A DNA stretch of 5,695 nucleotides, from contig JASEGW010000099.1 of assembly GCA_030017825.1 (NCBI GenBank), positions 1 through 5,695 on the forward strand, given 5' to 3'. Shown here one piece after another: positions 5,664 through 5,695 of the stretch. The notes under the pieces are model-generated. The model saw only the letters and a program-made list of their open reading frames with translations, was not told where the DNA came from and did not search any database. The position numbers and the translations under genes were made by a program. Origin of the DNA: a bacterium. Its GTDB lineage: Bacteria > UBA9089 > JAHJRX01. The first letter of the stretch is position 1. The number at the start of each line of letters is the position of its first letter.

Positions 5664-5695
5664 AGCAGTTTCGGAAAAATCACTGAAAGTCAGAG
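5633..5695 (+). pseudogene. Possible 5' end of a second nucleotidyltransferase-like gene, apparently frameshifted and cut by the window end
   Basis: From ATG 5633 the frame reads MAITQIPLDFEQFRKNH and stops at TGA 5684-5686. IPLDFxxF near the N-terminus is, from memory, the opening of a nucleotidyltransferase family whose members continue with a hydrophobic YLLIGGYAV-like segment. Removing one base from the A5 run at 5675-5679 gives FRKITESQ running open to the window edge, which fits that family better. AAAGGG at 5616-5621, inside the palindrome, could serve as ribosome binding site 11 bases ahead. The evidence is short, so this could be a chance frame. Confidence 0.3.

Overview
The window holds the end of one sugar-nucleotide gene, a tight four-gene glycan cassette, and a damaged nucleotidyltransferase region. 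All intact genes are on the + strand. The DNA is AT-rich, and the protein families are those of surface-polysaccharide or glycoconjugate loci in environmental bacteria. I cannot name a genus. A Gram-negative or candidate-phylum bacterium with a patchwork accessory glycan locus fits, but no marker gene fixes the taxonomy.

Layout. Bases 1-429 are the 3' end of an extended-SDR (NAD-dependent epimerase/dehydratase) gene that begins before the window. A 145-base gap follows, with a C-rich stretch and no clear promoter or terminator. Bases 575-5267 are four closely packed genes: a multi-pass membrane protein resembling GT-C glycosyltransferases, a glutamine-hydrolysing asparagine synthase-type amidotransferase (start overlaps the previous stop by one base), a class I SAM-dependent methyltransferase (19 bases downstream), and a family 2 glycosyltransferase of the DPM1/polyprenyl-phosphate type with two C-terminal membrane helices (1 base downstream). 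This looks like one transcription unit.

Likely joint role (inference). The GT2 enzyme could load a sugar onto a polyprenyl-phosphate carrier on the cytoplasmic side. The GT-C-like protein could use that lipid-linked sugar on the outer face of the membrane. The amidotransferase and methyltransferase could modify the sugar or an attached group, and the upstream SDR could supply the nucleotide sugar. The substrate cannot be read from sequence.

Bases 5268-5695 are the most irregular part. Three 8-base G-rich units just after the GT2 stop form a G-quadruplex-compatible motif. A truncated MNT-type nucleotidyltransferase follows, then a palindromic element of about 61 bases, then the apparent start of a second nucleotidyltransferase-like gene that seems to be frameshifted. 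The second gene's start appears to be present twice, once on each side of the palindrome, and the truncated gene's odd tail is an out-of-frame reading of the first copy. A G-rich 14-mer occurs in opposite orientations just outside the four-gene cassette, which may mark its boundaries. No tRNA, rRNA, CRISPR array or complete insertion sequence was seen.
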